Origin: Maritimibacter sp. | Lineage (GTDB): Bacteria > Pseudomonadota > Alphaproteobacteria > Rhodobacterales > Rhodobacteraceae | Reading direction: 5' to 3' | Assembly: GCA_003520545.1 (NCBI GenBank) | Contig: DOUP01000210.1 | Coordinates: forward strand, 1 to 5,489 | Length of the DNA stretch: 5,489 nt | Shown here: in pieces, positions 1-5,489 of the stretch | Layout of the letters: each line of letters begins with the position of its first letter | Position numbering within the stretch: the stretch's first letter is position 1 | Position numbers and translations under genes: made by a program | Notes under the pieces: generated by a model | The model's database searches: none | Told to the model about the DNA's origin: nothing | The model's input: the letters and a program-made list of their open reading frames with translations, nothing else

Positions 1-923
1 TCGCGCGGGCTTCGGCCTCCGTCAGCCTGTCCTACGGGGCGCATTCGAACCTCTGCGTCAACCAGATCAAGCTCAATGGCTCCGAGGCGCAAAAGCGCAA
101 ATACCTGCCCGGGCTGATTTCGGGCGCGCATGTCGGCGCCCTTGCGATGAGCGAGCCGGGCGCGGGGTCGGACGTGGTGTCGATGCAGCTTCGGGCCGAG
201 AAGAAGAACGGGTATTTCACCCTGAACGGGTCCAAGTTCTGGATCACGAACGGTCCGGATGCGGACACGCTGGTGGTTTATGCCAAGACCGACCCCGAGG
301 CGGGCACCAAGGGGATCACCGCCTTTATCGTCGAGAAAGACATGAAGGGGTTCTCCACCTCGCCGCATTTCGACAAGCTCGGGATGCGCGGGTCCAATAC
401 CGCGCAACTGTTCTTCGAAGATGTCGAGGTGCCGTTTGAGAACGTGCTCGGCGAAGAGGGCAAGGGGGTGCGGGTGCTCATGTCCGGGCTCGACTACGAG
501 CGTGTCGTGCTCTCGGGCATTGGCACCGGGATCATGGCCGCCTGCCTCGACGAGGTGATGCCCTACATGGTCGAGCGCAAGCAGTTCGGCCAGTCGATCG
601 GGGATTTCCAGCTCATGCAGGGCAAGATCGCCGATATGTATACCAAGATGAATTCCGCCCGTGCCTATGTCTACGAGGTCGCGCGCGCCTGTGACCGGGG
701 CGAGGTCACGCGGCAGGATGCGGCGGCCTGTGTGCTTTATGCCTCCGAGGAGGCGATGACAGTCGCCCACCAGGCGGTGCAGGCGATGGGCGGCATGGGG
801 TTCATGAACGAAACCCCCGTCAGCCGGATTTTCCGCGACGCGAAGCTGATGGAGATCGGCGCGGGCACCTCGGAAATTCGCCGGATGCTCGTCGGACGCG
901 AATTGATGGCGGCGATGCGCTAG
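1..923 (+). CDS. ivd: Isovaleryl-CoA dehydrogenase, 5'-truncated by the window edge
   Basis: FAD-dependent acyl-CoA dehydrogenase that oxidises isovaleryl-CoA to 3-methylcrotonyl-CoA in cytoplasmic leucine breakdown and passes electrons to ETF. The frame is open from base 3, so the gene starts outside the window. The visible 306 residues are the C-terminal part of a protein usually near 385-390 residues. The fragment opens with the family-typical SLSYGAHSNLCVNQI. It continues with the flavin/substrate region ALAMSEPGAGSDV and the FAD-contacting WITNGPDAD. The GLDYER segment carries the catalytic base Glu (codon 498-500) at the place used by isovaleryl-CoA dehydrogenases. The C-terminal stretch DAKLMEIGAGTSEIRRML is also typical. 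A slight oddity is GGMGFMNETPVSR, where many homologues have GGNGYINEFP. The ATG at 147 is internal, because conserved sequence continues upstream of it. The pairing with mccB downstream supports the leucine-pathway assignment over other acyl-CoA dehydrogenases. Confidence 0.95.
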   Translation, partial: ARASASVSLSYGAHSNLCVNQIKLNGSEAQKRKYLPGLISGAHVGALAMSEPGAGSDVVSMQLRAEKKNGYFTLNGSKFWITNGPDADTLVVYAKTDPEAGTKGITAFIVEKDMKGFSTSPHFDKLGMRGSNTAQLFFEDVEVPFENVLGEEGKGVRVLMSGLDYERVVLSGIGTGIMAACLDEVMPYMVERKQFGQSIGDFQLMQGKIADMYTKMNSARAYVYEVARACDRGEVTRQDAAACVLYASEEAMTVAHQAVQAMGGMGFMNETPVSRIFRDAKLMEIGAGTSEIRRMLVGRELMAAMR

Positions 924-927
924 GATC

Positions 928-931
928 GGAG
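928..931 (+). promoter_or_regulatory. Ribosome binding site for the LprI-family gene
   Basis: GGAG lies 6 bases before the ATG at 938, inside the 14-base gap after the ivd stop. It fixes the start of the secreted protein, and the signal peptide begins directly at that ATG. Confidence 0.7.
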
Positions 932-937
932 CACTCG

Positions 938-1429
938 ATGAAACGTCTTGCTCTCGCCACTCTGGTCGTTGCCAGTCCCGCCGCTGCGCAGGATCTGGTT
1001 TACGACTTTTCCCATACCTGGACCTGTGTCGGGCAGGCCGAGGCGTGGCAGGACAAGATCGCCTGTATCGGAACCTCCGCGAACCTTTGTATGGAGGACA
1101 CGCCGGGCGGGTTTTCGACCGTCGGGATGGGAGGCTGTTTGGACCGCGAATTCCAGGATTGGGACGCCGCGTTGAACGAGGCCTACGGTCCGCTGCGCAT
1201 ACGCTACGTGGCGCAGGATGGCGAAGCGTCGGAGCACATCACGCTGACGCAAGCCGATGCGCTGCGCGACATGCAGCGGGCGTGGATCGACTATCGTGAT
1301 GCGGCCTGCGATTACGAGCGGTCGAAATGGCAGGGCGGCACCGGCGGTGGGCCTGCGGCGATCTCCTGCATGCTCCAGATGACCGGCGAACAGGCGCTGA
1401 AACTGCAATCCGATTTGAATTTCGAGTGA
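938..1429 (+). CDS. Secreted LprI-family (DUF1311) protein
   Basis: Predicted exported protein of 163 residues. An Sec-type signal peptide is visible: MKR, a hydrophobic stretch LALATLVVA, then SPAAA-QD, with cleavage likely near residue 17 or 18. The C-terminal half carries the LprI/DUF1311 pattern: a Cys-Leu-x-x-Glu start (C67), WDAALNEAY at 75-83, QRAWIDYRDAAC at 113-124, a GGTG loop at 133-136 and SCMLQMT at 143-149. The mature part has six cysteines (30, 43, 51, 67, 124, 144), enough for three disulfides in the periplasm. The family is named after a mycobacterial lysozyme-inhibitor lipoprotein, but most members have no tested role. There is no lipobox cysteine at the cleavage site, so this looks soluble rather than a lipoprotein. 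It lies 14 bases after ivd and 3 bases before the synthetase gene, so it is probably co-transcribed with them. Lysozyme inhibition here would be a guess. Confidence 0.86.
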   Translation: MKRLALATLVVASPAAAQDLVYDFSHTWTCVGQAEAWQDKIACIGTSANLCMEDTPGGFSTVGMGGCLDREFQDWDAALNEAYGPLRIRYVAQDGEASEHITLTQADALRDMQRAWIDYRDAACDYERSKWQGGTGGGPAAISCMLQMTGEQALKLQSDLNFE

Positions 1430-1432
1430 GCG

Positions 1433-2992
1433 ATGCTTGAACGGGACCAGACATGGGAGGAGATGCGCCGGTCTTTCGACTGGGCGCTGCCCGACCGTCT
1501 GAACCTTGCCGCACAGGTCTGTGACGACTGGGCGGCGGACGATCCCGACAAGCTGGCGATCATCGACCTTGGCGACGGGACGCGCGCGGAGTGGAGCTAC
1601 GGCGCCCTGTGGGATTTGTCCCGGCGGGTGCAGCTCACGCTGGAAGATCGCGGCGTCGCGCCGGGCGACCGCGTCGGCGTTCTGCTCTCGCAATCGCCGC
1701 TCTGCGCGGCTGCGCATATCGCGGCCTGGCGGATGGGGGCGGTCTCGGTGCCGCTGTTCAAGCTGTTTCGCCACGAGGCCTTGGTGTCTCGTGTCGGGGA
1801 CAGCGGGGCGAAGATCGTCGTAACCGATACCGAGGGCGTCGGGATGTTGGAGGGGCTTTCGGTCGAGGCGTTGACCGAGGCCGGGCTTACCGAGCGTGAT
1901 GACCCTGTCACAGGCGTCGCGACAGGCCCCGAAGATCCTGCCGTTCTGATCTATACCAGCGGGACCACGGGCAGCCCCAAGGGCGCCTTGCATGGTCACC
2001 GTATTCTGACCGGGCACCTGCCGGGCGTCGAGATGAGCCATGATTTCCTCGGACAAAAGGGTGATGTGCTCTGGACCCCGGCGGATTGGGCGTGGATCGG
2101 GGGGCTGTTCGACGTGCTCATGCCGGGGCTCGCGCTGGGGGTGCCGGTGGTGGCCGCTCGGATGGCGCGGTTCGATGTCGAGACCTGCCAGCAGGTTGTT
2201 CGGGACGGCGGTGTGCGCAACGTGTTCTTCCCGCCGACCGCGCTTCGGATGCTGAAAGCCGAGGGCGTTCGGATCGACGGGCTGCGTAGCGTGGCCTCAG
2301 GCGGCGAGCCCTTGGGGGCCGAAATGCTGGCCTGGGGGCGCGCGGCGCTGGGCGTGACGATCAACGAGTTTTACGGCCAGACCGAATGCAACATGGTCGC
2401 CTCTTCCTGCGCGGCGGCCTTTGAACCTGTGCCCGGATGTATCGGCAAACCGGTGCCGGGGTTCGACATCGGCGTGATCGACGAGAACGGCGCGGCGGCG
2501 GACGGCGAGGGCGATATCGCGGTGCGCCGGGGGGCGGCGTCGATGATGCTGGAATACTGGAGCCGGCCCGAGGCGACAGCGGAAAAGTTTCGCGGCGATT
2601 GGCTTCTGACCGGGGATCGCGGGACGTGGGAGGGAGATTACCTCCGGTTCAAAGGGCGCGAGGATGACGTGATTACCTCGTCGGGTTACCGGATCGGGCC
2701 CGCCGAGATCGAGGATTGTTTGATGACGCATCCCATGGTCGCGACCGTGGGCGTGGTCGGAAAGCCCGATGCCCTGCGCACGGAGATCGTGAAGGCCTAT
2801 GTGGTTCTGAAGGATGGGAGCGCGGCGACGGATGCGCTTGCAAGAGAGCTTCAGTCATATGTTAAAGAGCGGCTCGCAAGTTATTCGTATCCAAGGGAAA
2901 TCACGTTTCTGGACGCGCTCCCCATGACCGTGACCGGCAAGGTCATTCGCAAGGAGCTGAAGGCGCGTGCAGCGGCGGAGGATGCCGAATGA
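1433..2992 (+). CDS. AMP-forming acyl-CoA synthetase (ANL superfamily)
   Basis: Activates a carboxylic acid to its acyl-AMP and then acyl-CoA, using ATP and CoA, in the cytoplasm. The 519-residue protein is a full-length adenylate-forming enzyme. It has the phosphate-binding A3 motif YTSGTTGSPKG at 174-184, WTPADWAWIGG at 214-224, and the A5 motif NEFYGQTE at 311-318. It also has TGD at 393-395, the hinge/A8 region GREDDVITSSGYRIGP at 408-423, and the C-terminal TVTGKVIRKEL with the adenylation lysine K503. The overall style resembles the medium/short-chain acyl-CoA synthetase group (ACSM-like), but sequence alone does not fix the substrate. Placement between ivd and mccB suggests isovalerate, a related branched acid or acetoacetate. 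The ATG at 1433 is preferred. An in-frame ATG at 1463 sits immediately after a GGGAGGAG with no spacer and would remove the conserved N-terminal lead-in. The start is 3 bases after the upstream stop, so translation probably re-initiates from the preceding gene. Confidence 0.95.
   Translation: MLERDQTWEEMRRSFDWALPDRLNLAAQVCDDWAADDPDKLAIIDLGDGTRAEWSYGALWDLSRRVQLTLEDRGVAPGDRVGVLLSQSPLCAAAHIAAWRMGAVSVPLFKLFRHEALVSRVGDSGAKIVVTDTEGVGMLEGLSVEALTEAGLTERDDPVTGVATGPEDPAVLIYTSGTTGSPKGALHGHRILTGHLPGVEMSHDFLGQKGDVLWTPADWAWIGGLFDVLMPGLALGVPVVAARMARFDVETCQQVVRDGGVRNVFFPPTALRMLKAEGVRIDGLRSVASGGEPLGAEMLAWGRAALGVTINEFYGQTECNMVASSCAAAFEPVPGCIGKPVPGFDIGVIDENGAAADGEGDIAVRRGAASMMLEYWSRPEATAEKFRGDWLLTGDRGTWEGDYLRFKGREDDVITSSGYRIGPAEIEDCLMTHPMVATVGVVGKPDALRTEIVKAYVVLKDGSAATDALARELQSYVKERLASYSYPREITFLDALPMTVTGKVIRKELKARAAAEDAE
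2977..2981 (+). promoter_or_regulatory. Ribosome binding site within the synthetase 3' end
   Basis: GGAGG is 7 bases before the ATG at 2989 and lies inside the last codons of the acyl-CoA synthetase gene. With the 4-base ATGA overlap at 2989-2992, it indicates translational coupling of the secreted protein gene to the synthetase. Confidence 0.7.
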
Positions 2993-3582
2993 GGGCGCTC
3001 TCCATCGTATTTGTTGCGGCGTTCATGGCCCTGTTCACGCCTGTTGTTGCGGCGGCGGATGACTTGCCGGACGTGCAGACCTGCCTGAACGATTACGTCG
3101 AGACGTATGAATGGCTGTTGGAGGTCCATGCTGACACGCCGCTCGAAGATGTCGAGGGCGGGCTGTGGCACGTCGAGGACGTGAAATATTGCGGCACGCT
3201 TGGGATCGTGCGCTGCGACCGGACCGGAGACACCGTGCCGTGCCAACATGCGCTTGCCGCGCGGATCGACGGGATCGCGCGTGATGTTCGCGAGACGTTG
3301 TTGCCGCCCGAGGCTGTCGCGGGCGAGCCGGATGGATGGGCGAAACGGCTTTACGACGCCTCGCACGCCTTGGCGTTCGGGTCGTCGGCGGGCGACGATT
3401 GCGCGGGGGCGACGCCGCGCATGGAGGCCTGGTGCGCGGCGCATGAGGCGGGCAATCGGCTTCGTGATGCGGTGATGGCGTGGCAGGTGGCGCGCTATCT
3501 CGGGGCGGTGCCCTCGGCGGTGGAGGCCGGATGGGCCGAGAAGAACCCGGCCAAGCCGCCGAAACCCCGACCGGAACGATAA
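2989..3582 (+). CDS. Secreted six-cysteine protein of unknown function
   Basis: I do not recognise the family of this 197-residue protein. Residues 1-23 form a clear Sec signal peptide: MRALS, a hydrophobic core through residue 20, then a VVAAA-DD cleavage site. The mature protein has six cysteines (32, 68, 76, 85, 138, 149). Three of them cluster in a YCGTLGIVRC...C segment at 67-85, and two flank an acidic, alanine-rich stretch DDCAGATPRMEAWC at 136-149. This is consistent with a disulfide-bonded periplasmic fold. The helical C-terminal region (about 150-185) ends in a basic, proline-rich tail (KNPAKPPKPRPER). The start is supported by a well-spaced GGAGG and the ATGA overlap with the synthetase. 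mccB begins 14 bases after the stop. The operon position suggests co-expression with leucine/isovalerate catabolism, but nothing in the sequence indicates an enzymatic activity. It does not show the LprI pattern of the other secreted protein in this operon. Confidence 0.82.
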   Translation: MRALSIVFVAAFMALFTPVVAAADDLPDVQTCLNDYVETYEWLLEVHADTPLEDVEGGLWHVEDVKYCGTLGIVRCDRTGDTVPCQHALAARIDGIARDVRETLLPPEAVAGEPDGWAKRLYDASHALAFGSSAGDDCAGATPRMEAWCAAHEAGNRLRDAVMAWQVARYLGAVPSAVEAGWAEKNPAKPPKPRPER

Positions 3583-3584
3583 GT

Positions 3585-3590
3585 GAGGAG
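3585..3590 (+). promoter_or_regulatory. Strong ribosome binding site setting the mccB start
   Basis: GAGGAG ends 6 bases before the ATG at 3597. The site decides the start. The frame is open back to an ATG at 3480, but that longer form would overlap the upstream gene by about 100 bases and add a glycine-rich, non-conserved extension. Confidence 0.8.
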
Positions 3591-3596
3591 AGCGAG

Positions 3597-5201
3597 ATGA
3601 AACTGCAAAGCCAGGTGATGACGGGAAGCGAGGCCTTTCAAGTCAACCGCGCCGCCCATCTCGACGCCTTGTCGGTGGTGCGCGAGGCAGCGGAGGCGGC
3701 GGCGCTGGGCGGGGGCGAAAAGTCCCGCGAGCGCCACCTGTCGCGCGGAAAAATGCTTCCGCGAGAGAGGGTTGCGGGACTGCTGGACCCCGGCTCGCCG
3801 TTTCTGGAGGTCGGTGCCACGGCAGCGCATGGGCTTTACGACGGGGCCGCCCCGGCCGCGGGCGTTATCGCGGGGGTCGGGCAGGTGCATGGCCAGGAGG
3901 TCATGGTGATCGCCAACGATGCGACCGTGAAGGGTGGCACCTATTACCCCATGACGGTGAAGAAGCATCTGCGGGCACAGGAGATTGCCGAGGAGTGCAA
4001 TCTGCCCTGCATCTATCTCGTGGATAGCGGTGGCGCGAACCTGCCCAATCAGGACGAGGTCTTCCCGGATCGGGACCACTTCGGGCGGATCTTCTACAAC
4101 CAGGCGCGGATGAGCGCGAAGGGTATCCCGCAGGTGGCCGTGGTCATGGGGTCCTGCACGGCGGGCGGGGCCTATGTTCCGGCGATGAGCGATGTGACGA
4201 TTATCGTGAAAGATCAAGGGACTATCTTTCTCGCGGGTCCGCCGCTCGTGAGGGCAGCGACGGGGGAAGTGGTCACGGCAGAAGACCTTGGTGGCGGCGA
4301 CGTGCACACGCGCCTGTCGGGCGTGGCGGATTACCTGGCCGAGGATGACACCCATGCGCTGGCCTTGGCGCGGCGCGCGGTCGAGAGCTTCAACCGGATG
4401 CGGCCTGACACGGTGGTCTGGCAATCGCCCGAGGAGCCTGCCTATGACCCGGACGAAATCCTGGGCGCGGTGCCTGCCGATCTGCGCACGCCTTACGACA
4501 TCCGCGAGGTGATCGCGCGGCTGGTTGACGGGTCGCGGTTCGACGAGTTCAAACCGCGCTTCGGCGAGACGCTGGTCACGGGATTTGCCCATGTCAAAGG
4601 CTGCCCCGTGGGCATCATCGCCAACAACGGCGTGCTGTTTTCCGAGGCGGCGCAGAAGGGGGCGCATTTCGTGGAGCTGTGTTCGCAACGGCGCATCCCC
4701 TTGGTTTTCTTGCAAAATATCACCGGCTTCATGGTCGGTCGCCGGTATGAGAACGAAGGCATCGCACGGCACGGCGCCAAGATGGTGACGGCGGTGGCGA
4801 CGACGTCGGTGCCGAAAGTGACGCTTCTCGTGGGCGGGTCTTTCGGGGCCGGGAACTACGGTATGGCGGGGCGCGCCTATCAGCCGCGCTTCCTGTGGAC
4901 ATGGCCCAACAGCCGGATATCGGTGATGGGCGGCGAACAGGCGGCGGGGGTGCTGGCAACGGTGAAACGCGACGCGATCGAGCGGGGAGGCGGCGACTGG
5001 TCGGCGGAGGACGAGGCCGAATTCAAACGTCCAACCATCGAGATGTTCGAACGGCAGAGCCACCCGCTCTATGCCTCGGCGCGGCTTTGGGACGACGGGA
5101 TCATCGACCCGCGCAAATCACGCGAGGTGCTCTACCTGTCGCTGCGCGCGGCCTTGAATGCCCCGATCGAGGAGACGCGGTTCGGCGTCTTCAGAATGTG
5201 A
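3597..5201 (+). CDS. mccB: 3-methylcrotonyl-CoA carboxylase, carboxyltransferase (beta) subunit
   Basis: Transfers the carboxyl group from carboxybiotin on the alpha subunit to 3-methylcrotonyl-CoA, making 3-methylglutaconyl-CoA in leucine breakdown. The 534 residues match the usual length of about 535. The N-terminus (SEAFQVNRAAHLDAL) and the RHLSRGKMLPRERV segment are typical of the family. The N-terminal crotonase-like half contains the CoA-side oxyanion-hole region MGSCTAGGAYVPAMSD starting at residue 184. The C-terminal half contains VGGSFGAGNYGMAGRAYQPR from residue 412, followed by WTWPNSRISVMGGEQAAGVL, which is characteristic of MccB. The protein ends in FGVFRM, a normal end for the family, so it is intact. 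Geranyl-CoA carboxylase beta is the closest alternative, but ivd in the same operon argues for methylcrotonyl-CoA. The biotin-carrying alpha subunit it needs is not next to it here. Confidence 0.97.
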   Translation: MKLQSQVMTGSEAFQVNRAAHLDALSVVREAAEAAALGGGEKSRERHLSRGKMLPRERVAGLLDPGSPFLEVGATAAHGLYDGAAPAAGVIAGVGQVHGQEVMVIANDATVKGGTYYPMTVKKHLRAQEIAEECNLPCIYLVDSGGANLPNQDEVFPDRDHFGRIFYNQARMSAKGIPQVAVVMGSCTAGGAYVPAMSDVTIIVKDQGTIFLAGPPLVRAATGEVVTAEDLGGGDVHTRLSGVADYLAEDDTHALALARRAVESFNRMRPDTVVWQSPEEPAYDPDEILGAVPADLRTPYDIREVIARLVDGSRFDEFKPRFGETLVTGFAHVKGCPVGIIANNGVLFSEAAQKGAHFVELCSQRRIPLVFLQNITGFMVGRRYENEGIARHGAKMVTAVATTSVPKVTLLVGGSFGAGNYGMAGRAYQPRFLWTWPNSRISVMGGEQAAGVLATVKRDAIERGGGDWSAEDEAEFKRPTIEMFERQSHPLYASARLWDDGIIDPRKSREVLYLSLRAALNAPIEETRFGVFRM

Positions 5202-5208
5202 GTCACCA

Positions 5209-5252
5209 ACCATGCACGGACCATGCACAAACGATATGAAATCCATATGAGT
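5209..5252 (+). repeat. Four-unit 11-bp imperfect tandem repeat between mccB and the macrodomain gene
   Basis: Four consecutive 11-base units start at 5209, 5220, 5231 and 5242. In all four, position 2 is C and positions 4-5 are AT. Units 1 and 2 share ACCATGCAC (5209-5217, 5220-5228), and units 3 and 4 share ATATGA at the same register (5234-5239, 5245-5250). The period is close to one helical turn and is not a multiple of three, so this is a DNA-level rather than a coding repeat. It could be a series of same-face protein-binding sites upstream of the macrodomain gene, or decayed slippage duplication. No function is demonstrated. Confidence 0.5.
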
Positions 5253-5303
5253 TTTTTTCGCGAAACGGGCGCACAGGTTAATCGTGCGGGGTGGCGGTCA
5301 TGA
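5223..5303 (+). other. Possible 26-residue small ORF ending on the macrodomain start codon
   Basis: An ATG at 5223 opens a 26-codon frame (beginning MHKRYEIHMSFF) whose TGA at 5301-5303 overlaps the macrodomain ATG at 5300-5302 as ATGA, an arrangement typical of translational coupling. A shorter version could start at the ATG at 5247. No convincing Shine-Dalgarno precedes either start. The frame is also the in-frame continuation of mccB past its stop. It may be a chance open frame in a 98-base gap, so I do not call it a gene. Confidence 0.2.
5256..5265. promoter_or_regulatory. 10-bp perfect palindrome after a T-run
   Basis: TTTCGCGAAA at 5256-5265 is its own reverse complement and follows directly on a seven-T run (5252-5258). 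It lies 34 bases before the macrodomain ATG and could be an operator half-site pair. It is short, and no matching known motif is assigned. Confidence 0.25.
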
Positions 5304-5489
5304 GTGTCGAGATCGTCACCGGCGACATCACCACGCTGGACGTGGATGTGATCGTGAATGCCGCGAACGAAAGCCTCTTGGGCGGGGGCGGCGTTGACGG
5401 TGCGATTCACCGGGCCGCAGGGCCAGAGCTTCTGGCCGAGTGCCGCGAGATCGGGGGCTGTCCAACCGGCGAGGCGCGGATCACCGGGG
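5300..5489 (+). CDS. Macrodomain ADP-ribose hydrolase (YmdB/MacroD type), 3'-truncated
   Basis: Macrodomains of this type bind ADP-ribose and hydrolyse O-acetyl-ADP-ribose or mono-ADP-ribosyl links in the cytoplasm. The 63 visible codons cover roughly the first third of a protein usually about 170-180 residues. They include TGDIT at 7-11, whose D9-I10 contacts adenine. They also include IVNAANESLLGGGGVDGAIHRAAG at 18-41, containing N20, N23 and D33, the counterparts of catalytic and ribose-contacting residues in E. coli YmdB (N25 and D35). The later segment CPTGEARIT matches the same family. The ATG at 5300 has a weak GGGG (5288-5291) ahead of it. An in-frame GTG at 5291 is possible, and a stop at 5279-5281 rules out earlier starts. 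It follows mccB by 98 bases, more than other gaps here, so it may have its own promoter or be a distal operon gene. The C-terminus is not visible. Confidence 0.95.
   Translation, partial: MSVEIVTGDITTLDVDVIVNAANESLLGGGGVDGAIHRAAGPELLAECREIGGCPTGEARITG

Noticed and set aside
920..2056. 378-codon open frame on the minus strand opposite the LprI-family gene and synthetase
   Set aside because: It is antisense to two well-supported genes, has no recognisable motifs, and spans their junction. It is a codon-bias shadow.
3480..3596. Upstream ATG at 3480 as the mccB start
   Set aside because: It would add 39 glycine-rich residues overlapping the preceding gene. The GAGGAG site and the family-typical N-terminus point to the ATG at 3597.
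3495..5063. 522-codon open frame on the minus strand opposite mccB
   Set aside because: It is fully antisense to an intact, clearly identified mccB. The translation is rich in Arg, His and Pro with no recognisable domain, as expected for a mirror frame in GC-rich coding DNA.
5212..5250. 12-codon mini-ORF starting at the ATG at 5212
   Set aside because: It is very short, has only a weak GTGAG (5198-5202) as a possible ribosome site, and shows no leader-peptide feature such as a run of one regulated amino acid.
5234..5258. Intrinsic terminator after mccB
   Set aside because: ATATG (5234-5238) can pair with CATAT (5244-5248) ahead of seven Ts, but the stem is only five A/T-rich pairs. It is too weak to call a terminator.
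5235..5282. Sigma-70-type promoter for the macrodomain gene
   Set aside because: TATGAA (5235-5240) and GTTAAT (5277-5282) each match the -10 consensus at four of six positions, but neither has a reasonable -35 element at the right distance.

Overview
The window is GC-rich, densely coded and read entirely from the + strand. Protein sequence and gene content fit an alphaproteobacterium, most likely a Rhodobacterales (Roseobacter/Paracoccus-like) member. That placement is inferred from sequence style and gene order, not from a marker gene.

Layout: (1) 1-923, the 3' three-quarters of an isovaleryl-CoA dehydrogenase gene (ivd). (2) 938-1429, a secreted LprI-family (DUF1311) protein. (3) 1433-2992, a complete AMP-forming acyl-CoA synthetase. 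(4) 2989-3582, a secreted six-cysteine protein that I do not recognise. (5) 3597-5201, a complete carboxyltransferase (beta) subunit of 3-methylcrotonyl-CoA carboxylase (mccB). (6) 5202-5299, the only real intergenic gap. It holds a four-unit 11-bp quasi-repeat, a T-run, a short palindrome and a small open frame that ends on the next start codon. (7) 5300-5489, the N-terminal third or so of a YmdB/MacroD-type macrodomain ADP-ribose hydrolase, cut by the window edge.

Genes 1-5 look like one operon, with junctions of 14, 3, -4 and 14 nt and Shine-Dalgarno sequences at most starts. Ivd and MccB carry out consecutive steps of leucine/isovalerate breakdown (isovaleryl-CoA to 3-methylcrotonyl-CoA to 3-methylglutaconyl-CoA). 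The synthetase between them probably feeds a free carboxylic acid into the CoA pool. The biotin-carrying alpha subunit (mccA), the hydratase and HMG-CoA lyase are not in the window and may lie downstream of the macrodomain gene.

The unusual features are the two exported, cysteine-rich small proteins threaded between cytoplasmic enzymes, and the macrodomain gene where mccA might be expected. No RNA gene, mobile element or CRISPR array is visible, and no gene-free stretch exceeds 100 bases.
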